From Actinoallomurus vinaceus (GTDB taxonomy: Bacteria > Actinomycetota > Actinomycetes > Streptosporangiales > Streptosporangiaceae), in contig NZ_BAABHK010000022.1 in assembly GCF_039542055.1 (NCBI RefSeq), positions 1-64,000 on the forward strand: DNA of 64,000 bases, written 5' to 3'. Both the position numbers and the translations under genes were made by a program. Each line of letters begins with the position of its first letter. The first letter of the stretch is position 1. Below the pieces are notes generated by a model. It ran no database searches, was not told the DNA's origin, and saw only the letters and a program-made list of their open reading frames with translations. Of this stretch, positions 59,443 through 64,000 are shown piece after piece.

Positions 59443-59922
59443 ATGACAGCCGATGCCGAGCAGGCGCGGGAGGCGGTCACGACACCTCCCGCGTTGATGG
59501 CCGCCCCCGGATACCTGGCCCGCCGGATCTACCAGTCGTACGTCGCACTCTGGACCCGGGTCGTGGACCCGGTGCTGACCGGTCCGCAGTTCGCGGTGCT
59601 GACCGTCGTCGACAGCCATCCGGGGATGGATCAGGGGTCGCTGGCATCGTCGGTCGCACTGGACCGGTCCACGATGACCGATGTCGTCCGCCGGATGGAG
59701 GACGCCGGGTTGATCGTCCGGCAGACCGCCCTGCACGACGGTCGGCGCAAGCTGCTCTACATGACCGATGAGGGCCGGCGGCGGCTGGCCGAGGTGAACC
59801 GGCTGGCCCGCGCGCTGGATGAGGAACTGCTGCGCGGCTACCAAGGGGCCGAGCGCGATCGGATCATGCGGGAGCTCACGAGGCTGGCCGGCCACTGGGA
59901 GAGCCTGCTCGACGACCGCTGA
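59443..59922 (+). CDS. MarR family transcriptional regulator
   Basis: The 159-aa protein has YLARRIYQSYVALWTRVVDPVLTGPQFAVLTVVDSHPGMDQGSLASSVALDRSTMTDVVRRMEDAGLIVRQ and the wing DGRRKLLYMTDEG. This is the complete winged helix fold with the D-x-R motif. The gene is bracketed by the two copies of the 32-bp repeat, which points to it as the repressor of the flanking NCS1 and monooxygenase units. The inducer is probably the aromatic substrate. Confidence 0.9.
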   Translation: MTADAEQAREAVTTPPALMAAPGYLARRIYQSYVALWTRVVDPVLTGPQFAVLTVVDSHPGMDQGSLASSVALDRSTMTDVVRRMEDAGLIVRQTALHDGRRKLLYMTDEGRRRLAEVNRLARALDEELLRGYQGAERDRIMRELTRLAGHWESLLDDR

Positions 59923-59968
59923 CGAACGTTCGCTCTGGGTTTCCGCCGCGTTACATCCGCCGCGGCCC

Positions 59969-60000
59969 CTTGCTTTCCGAGATAGTCCGTGTTCGGATTA
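59969..60000. repeat. right copy of the 32-bp inverted repeat, upstream of the monooxygenase operon
   Basis: This is the exact reverse complement of 59347-59378. It reads toward the FAD monooxygenase gene, whose GTG start is 146 bp further on. Because both copies have the same orientation relative to the gene they precede, they are best explained as duplicated promoter-operators rather than transposon ends. Confidence 0.7.
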
Positions 60001-60145
60001 GTTCCTGCGAACACCAGCTCGCGCTTCCGTCATACGAACCGCTGGTCGCCGTCGACATGCTCAGATCACGGCGGCCTACGTTCCGTTCCCATCGCATTGT
60101 GAACGGCGGACGCGCGTTGCGGAACATGGGTGTGGAGGAGGAACA

Positions 60146-61414
60146 GTGCCGGCTAGCCAGTCATACGACGTCACGATCGTGGGAGGCGGCCTCGGAGGGC
60201 TGACGGCCGCGTTGGCCCTGCGCCAGCGCGGGCTCCGCGTCACCGTCCTCGAGCAGGCCGCCGAACTCGGTGAGGTGGGCGCCGGCATCCAGACCGCGCC
60301 GAACGCCAGCCGCGTTCTGCTGGGGCTCGGACTGCGCGCTCGGCTCGAGGCCATCCGCACCGAGCCCCTCGACCAGGTACGCCGCCGCTGGCAGGACGGC
60401 AGCGTCATCGGGCTGACCAGCCTCGGGGACTTCTGCAAGCGCGAGTACAACGCCCCTTACTGGCATTACCACCGCGCCGACCTGCACAAAGTGCTGCTCG
60501 ACACGTGCCTGGACGCGGAGGGCGCCGGGCCGGTGGTCGAGGTACGGACCAGCAGCAAGGTCGTGGAGATCGACCAGAGCGATCCCGCCCGGCCGGTCGC
60601 GGTCACCGAGGCCGGGGACGCGCATCAGGCGGACGTGCTGATCGGTGCCGACGGCATCAGATCGAACGTGCGTGACCTGCTGGGTTTCGCGGAAACGCTC
60701 GTGTTCTCCGGCGAGATGGCCTACCGGGCGCTCATTCCGGGCGACAAGATCGCCGCGGATCCGGCGACGCGCTGGCTGGTGGACCGCTTCCAGAGCACGA
60801 TCTGGTACGGCCCGGACCGGCACCTCGTCCACTACATGATCCGCGGCGGGGAGTACCTCAACGTCGTGGCGATCGTGCCCTGCTCCCCGGAGGTGCGCGA
60901 CCAGTGGACCGCGTCGGCGACCGTCGAGGAGCTCGTGGACGCATTCCCCGGCTGGGACGACCGCGTCGCCGCGATGCTCTCCAAGGCCGAGGGCGACATC
61001 TCCGCGTGGGCGATGTACCACCGGCGCCGGGACCCCGTCTGGGTGGACGGCCACGTCGCGCTGCTCGGTGACGCCTGCCACGCGATGCTGCCCTACCAGG
61101 CGCAGGGCGCCTCGCAGGCGATGGAGGACGCGGCGGTGCTCGCGGAGGAACTCGGCTCCGTCCCGGTCGAGGGAGTCAGGAACGCCCTCATGCGCTATGT
61201 CGCGCGACGGGCGAAACACGCCGGGATGGTGCAGGACGCCGCCTGGGAGAACATGGCCTTCTACCACCTGCCCGACGGGCCCGAGCAAAGGCGACGGGAC
61301 GAGAGACTCAAGAATTTCGATGGCGAGTCCAACGTCTCCTACGAGTGGCTCTGGAGTGGCACGCCCCTGAACGATCCTGACGAGGAGCGGTTCGCCTACC
61401 AGTTCCACGGTTGA
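60146..61414 (+). CDS. FAD-dependent aromatic monooxygenase (salicylate/6-hydroxynicotinate hydroxylase type)
   Basis: The 422-aa group A flavoprotein monooxygenase starts with GTG (RBS GGAGGA). It has the FAD-binding YDVTIVGGGLGGLTAALAL (GxGxxG at 13-18), VLIGADGIRSNVRDLLG (the DG motif) and ALLGDACHAMLPYQAQGASQAMEDAAVLAEEL (GD motif). The sequence YWHYHRADLHKVLL is shared with salicylate hydroxylases and 6-hydroxynicotinate 3-monooxygenase (NicC). It hydroxylates an aromatic ring with NAD(P)H and O2. With the molybdenum hydroxylase downstream, a hydroxypyridine or purine-like substrate is a good hypothesis. Confidence 0.9.
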   Translation: MPASQSYDVTIVGGGLGGLTAALALRQRGLRVTVLEQAAELGEVGAGIQTAPNASRVLLGLGLRARLEAIRTEPLDQVRRRWQDGSVIGLTSLGDFCKREYNAPYWHYHRADLHKVLLDTCLDAEGAGPVVEVRTSSKVVEIDQSDPARPVAVTEAGDAHQADVLIGADGIRSNVRDLLGFAETLVFSGEMAYRALIPGDKIAADPATRWLVDRFQSTIWYGPDRHLVHYMIRGGEYLNVVAIVPCSPEVRDQWTASATVEELVDAFPGWDDRVAAMLSKAEGDISAWAMYHRRRDPVWVDGHVALLGDACHAMLPYQAQGASQAMEDAAVLAEELGSVPVEGVRNALMRYVARRAKHAGMVQDAAWENMAFYHLPDGPEQRRRDERLKNFDGESNVSYEWLWSGTPLNDPDEERFAYQFHG

Positions 61415-61548
61415 TCCTCCGGGGCTCGCGAGGCACCGCGGCCCCGAAGGATCGTGACGTCACCGCCGTTGGCGCGGCGGGCGGCGTCGGTCAGGGAAGC
61501 GCGTACCAGCGCGCTCCACCTTTCTCCGAGAAACAGGCTGGAGTCTAC

Positions 61549-62931
61549 ATGGAGACAGGAAGCGAGATCGTCCAGGGCCTGCCCTGGAGGTGGCGGGTAC
61601 AGGGGAAGATCTTCATCATCGGCGGCCTCGGCTACATGTTCGACGCCTGGGACGTCACGCTCAACGGCTACCTCACTCCCCTACTGGCCGAACACTTCGA
61701 CCTCACGGTCGCCGAGAAGGGCCTCGTCGCCACCGCCAACCTGATCGGCATGGCGGTCGGCGCGGTCGTCTGGGGCACCATCGCCGACCGGGTGGGCCGG
61801 AAGAAGGCCTTCAGCCTCACGCTGCTGGTGTTCGCCCTGTTCTCCGTCCTCGCCGCGCTGTCGCCGACGTACGACTTCTTCCTGGCGGCCCGCTTCCTCG
61901 CGGGCGTCGGCCTCGGCGGCTGCATCCCGGTCGACTACGCGCTCGTCGGCGAGTTCACGCCGAGCCGCCGGCGCGGCCGGGTCCTCACCGCGATGGACGT
62001 GTGGTGGCCGATCGGCGGAACCCTGTGCGGCCTGGTGGCCACCGCGCTGCTGCCCGTCCACGGAAACTGGCGGTGGATGCTCACCGTCATGATCCTCCCT
62101 GCGCTGCTGCTGTTCTGGGTACGGCGCGGCGTGCCGGAGTCGCCGCTCTACCTCGCCGGGGCCGGCCGGGAGGCGGCGGCCCGCGCCGTCATCGACGACC
62201 TGGTCGCACGCACCGGAGCGGAGAGCAGGCCGTACGCCATCGTCGCCCCGGGGCCGCGCGCGCCGCGCGGCGTGAAGGCGGCACTCGCTCAACTCGCCCG
62301 GATCTGGCGCCACAACCCGCGCATCACCTCGGTGGCCTGGCTGCTGTTCGTCTCGATCATGCTGGTGTACTACGTGTCGCTGACCTGGCTGCCCACCATT
62401 CTGAAGAGTCAGGGCTACGGCTCGTACGCGGCGTTCTCGGGCACCACGACGATGACGGCGGTTGGAGCCGTCGGCGTGATCCTGTCCGCGCTTCTCGTCG
62501 AGGTGGTCGGGCGCAAGTGGGTCATCGGGATCAGCGCACCGCTCGCGTCCGCCGTCCTGGTGCTGTTCGCGTCGACGTTGAAGGTCCACTCGGTGGCGCT
62601 GCTATGGATCGCGGTCTTCGGGTTCGTCATCCAGTTCACGATCCCGGCGCTGTACGCCTACGTGGCCGAGCTGTACCCGACCGCGCTGCGGGCGAGCGGA
62701 TTCGGCTGGGCCTCCAGCATGAGCCGGATCGCCTCGGGATTCATCCCGTTCATCTTCGGCACCGTCCTGTGGCCGCAACTGGGACTGACGATGACGTTCA
62801 CCGTGACGGCCGCGTTCGTGCTGGTCGCCGTGGTCTGGATGATGATCGCCGGGCCGGAGACCAAGGGCCGGAACCTGGACGCGGACGCTCCCACCGTCCC
62901 CGCGCCGGCGCCGGTCGCCGGATCCGCCTGA
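61549..62931 (+). CDS. MFS transporter (aromatic acid/nicotinate NiaP-like)
   Basis: The 460-aa membrane protein starts at the ATG at 61549 (METGSEIVQGLPWRWRVQGK) behind GGCTGGAG, with about 12 helices. The MFS loop motif appears as GTIADRVGRKKAFSLTLL. FDAWDVTLNGYLTPLLAEHF and GVGLGGCIPVDYALVGEFTPSRRRGRV fit the metabolite:H+ symporter branch that carries nicotinate and aromatic acids. An upstream in-frame extension to 61411 would add a non-family N-terminus. It probably brings in the substrate of the downstream hydroxylase. Confidence 0.88.
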   Translation: METGSEIVQGLPWRWRVQGKIFIIGGLGYMFDAWDVTLNGYLTPLLAEHFDLTVAEKGLVATANLIGMAVGAVVWGTIADRVGRKKAFSLTLLVFALFSVLAALSPTYDFFLAARFLAGVGLGGCIPVDYALVGEFTPSRRRGRVLTAMDVWWPIGGTLCGLVATALLPVHGNWRWMLTVMILPALLLFWVRRGVPESPLYLAGAGREAAARAVIDDLVARTGAESRPYAIVAPGPRAPRGVKAALAQLARIWRHNPRITSVAWLLFVSIMLVYYVSLTWLPTILKSQGYGSYAAFSGTTTMTAVGAVGVILSALLVEVVGRKWVIGISAPLASAVLVLFASTLKVHSVALLWIAVFGFVIQFTIPALYAYVAELYPTALRASGFGWASSMSRIASGFIPFIFGTVLWPQLGLTMTFTVTAAFVLVAVVWMMIAGPETKGRNLDADAPTVPAPAPVAGSA

Positions 62932-62947
62932 CCTCGGAGAAGGGACC

Positions 62948-63778
62948 ATGAAACCCGCATCGTTCACCTACCACCGGGCTCGCGACATCGCCGGCGCCGT
63001 GAGGCTGCTCGCGGAACTGGGCGAGGACGCCAAGGTCATCGCGGGCGGCCAGAGCCTGGTCGCGATGATGAACTTCCGGCTGGCCCGGCCCACCCACCTC
63101 ATCGACCTCGGGCGGCTGCGGCGCGACCTGGCGTACATTCGCCTCGACGCCGACGGCTCGCTGCGGATCGGGTCGCTGACCACTCACCACGAGGTGGAGA
63201 CCGCCGAGCTCGGGCCGGGCTTCCAGGCGATCCGGGAGGCGATGCGGTGGATCGGCCACCTGCCGATCCGTACGCGGGGCACGGTCGGCGGCAGCCTCGC
63301 CCATGCCGACGCCACCGCCGAATGGTGCCTGCTCGCGGTGCTCCTGGACGCCGAGATCGTCGTCCACGGGCCCGGCGGGCGGCGGGTCGTCCCGGCCGGC
63401 GACCTGTTCCTCGGCTTCTACACCACCACGCTGGAGCCCGCCGAGATCATCGTGGAGGTGGTCTTCCCACGAGCGGCCCGGCGGGCCGCGCTCACCGAGT
63501 TCGCCGAGCGACACGGGGACTTCGCCGTCGTCGCCGCCGCCGTCGACCTGGACCACGGGCGGGTCGCGCTGGGCGGGGTCGCGCCCGCTCCGGTCCGGGT
63601 GCCGGAGGCCGAGGCGGTGCTGGCCGGCGGCCGGAACCCTGAAGTGTTCGCCGAGTGCGCGGAGGCCGCCGCGGCGGCCATCGATCCGCCGAGCGACGGC
63701 AACGGCGACGCCGACTATCGCAGGGTCCTCACGCGGACCCTGGTCACCCAGGCCTGTGAGGAGGCGATGTGGCGATGA
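62948..63778 (+). CDS. molybdenum hydroxylase FAD-binding (medium) subunit
   Basis: The 276-aa protein has IAGGQSLVAMMNFRLARPTHLIDL (FAD diphosphate loop near 32-36) and LPIRTRGTVGGSLAHADATAEW, both signatures of the CoxM/NdhF-type FAD subunit of xanthine-oxidase-family enzymes. It passes electrons from the Fe-S subunit to FAD. Its stop overlaps the start of the large subunit (ATGA). The small [2Fe-2S] subunit is not seen yet and is expected just beyond the window. Confidence 0.92.
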   Translation: MKPASFTYHRARDIAGAVRLLAELGEDAKVIAGGQSLVAMMNFRLARPTHLIDLGRLRRDLAYIRLDADGSLRIGSLTTHHEVETAELGPGFQAIREAMRWIGHLPIRTRGTVGGSLAHADATAEWCLLAVLLDAEIVVHGPGGRRVVPAGDLFLGFYTTTLEPAEIIVEVVFPRAARRAALTEFAERHGDFAVVAAAVDLDHGRVALGGVAPAPVRVPEAEAVLAGGRNPEVFAECAEAAAAAIDPPSDGNGDADYRRVLTRTLVTQACEEAMWR

Positions 63779-64000
63779 GCTGGGTCGGGACATCGGTCGC
63801 GCGCCGGGAGGACCCCCGGCTGCTCACCGGGCGCGGCCGGTTCGTGGACGACATCCACCTACCACGCATGCTGCACGCGCAGTTCGTCCGCAGCACCGTC
63901 GCACACGGAACGGTCACGGGCGTCGACCTGTCGCAGACGCTCACGGTGCCGGGAGTGGTCGCGGCGTTCACCGCGAGCGACCTGGAACTCGGCGACATCA
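63775..64000 (+). CDS. molybdenum hydroxylase large (molybdopterin-binding) subunit, N-terminal part
   Basis: The first 75 codons are visible: SWVGTSVARREDPRLLTGRG followed by RFVDDIHLPRMLHAQFVRST and VAHGTVTGVDLSQTLTVPGV. This is the start of CoxL/CutL/XdhB-type subunits (the V(G)xxxxRxEDxRxLTGxGxFxDD pattern). The window ends before the Mo-cofactor and Gln/Glu active-site motifs, so the substrate (CO, purine, nicotinate or other) cannot be told. Confidence 0.92.
   Translation, partial: MSWVGTSVARREDPRLLTGRGRFVDDIHLPRMLHAQFVRSTVAHGTVTGVDLSQTLTVPGVVAAFTASDLELGDI

Noticed and set aside
59347..60000. Inverted repeats as ends of an insertion sequence carrying the MarR gene
   Set aside because: No transposase lies between them and each copy sits in the promoter position of an outward gene; no flanking target duplication was seen.
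61590..62951. Long second forward frame inside the MFS transporter gene
   Set aside because: The same-strand shifted frame is Arg/Gly/Pro-rich and lacks membrane segments, while the annotated frame has 12 helices and MFS motifs.
1..64000. CRISPR arrays, tRNA or rRNA genes
   Set aside because: No regularly spaced direct repeats and no cloverleaf- or rRNA-like sequence were noticed; a tRNA scan would be needed to exclude one fully.

Overview
The window is 64 kb of very GC-rich, gene-dense DNA with third-position G/C bias, many GTG starts and many 4-nt ATGA/GTGA gene overlaps. Together with the gene families present (WD40 receptor kinases, a zinc-ribbon XRE regulator beside an HATPase protein, DeoR- and MarR-controlled catabolic operons, a GH38/GH76 mannoside cluster) this points to a soil actinobacterium. 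My best guess is Streptosporangiales/Thermomonosporaceae or a Streptomyces relative; the genus cannot be fixed from the sequence. No rRNA, tRNA or CRISPR array was seen.

Layout. (1) 1-5 kb: a reverse-strand acyl-CoA module (acyl-CoA dehydrogenase, cut by the window edge; 3-hydroxybutyryl-CoA dehydrogenase; fused B12-dependent mutase IcmF) with a divergent MarR regulator and a perfect palindrome between them. (2) 5-24 kb: a large glycoside-utilisation locus. A reverse operon encodes a PfkB kinase, a sugar ABC importer without its own ATPase, a GH2 beta-galactosidase, a sugar isomerase/epimerase and a Gfo/Idh/MocA dehydrogenase. A forward operon encodes a DeoR regulator, GH4, GH38 alpha-mannosidase and a secreted GH76 mannanase. 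A convergent GH3 enzyme has an unusual active site. (3) 24-37.6 kb: a regulatory and scar-rich stretch with a two-component system, two tandem WD40 Ser/Thr kinases, an HATPase/XRE regulatory group and at least five gene remnants (recombinase, ureD, transposase, pentapeptide-repeat protein, and an Rrf2-aldolase chimera). (4) 37.6-48.6 kb: one reverse operon of ten genes, almost all coupled by 4-nt overlaps, encoding four luciferase-like flavin monooxygenases, a flavin reductase, a complete dipeptide-type ABC importer and a GNAT enzyme. It has a good promoter and probably scavenges an organosulfur or organonitrogen compound. (5) 48.7-50.5 kb: a secreted S15/CocE-type hydrolase with a strong terminator. 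(6) 50.7-54.9 kb: a two-gene operon of a Cas4/Dna2-like nuclease with an apparent Fe-S cysteine set and an SF1 helicase, together resembling a split Dna2. This is the best candidate for an undescribed system. (7) 55-64 kb: a GH106-like hydrolase and an NCS1 permease on the reverse strand, then a MarR gene bracketed by a perfect 32-bp inverted repeat, then a forward operon (FAD monooxygenase, MFS transporter, molybdenum-hydroxylase subunits, cut by the window edge) that looks like catabolism of an N-heteroaromatic compound.

Functions are inferred from protein motifs read by eye; no database search was run. Starts were chosen by translational coupling, Shine-Dalgarno sequences and family N-termini.
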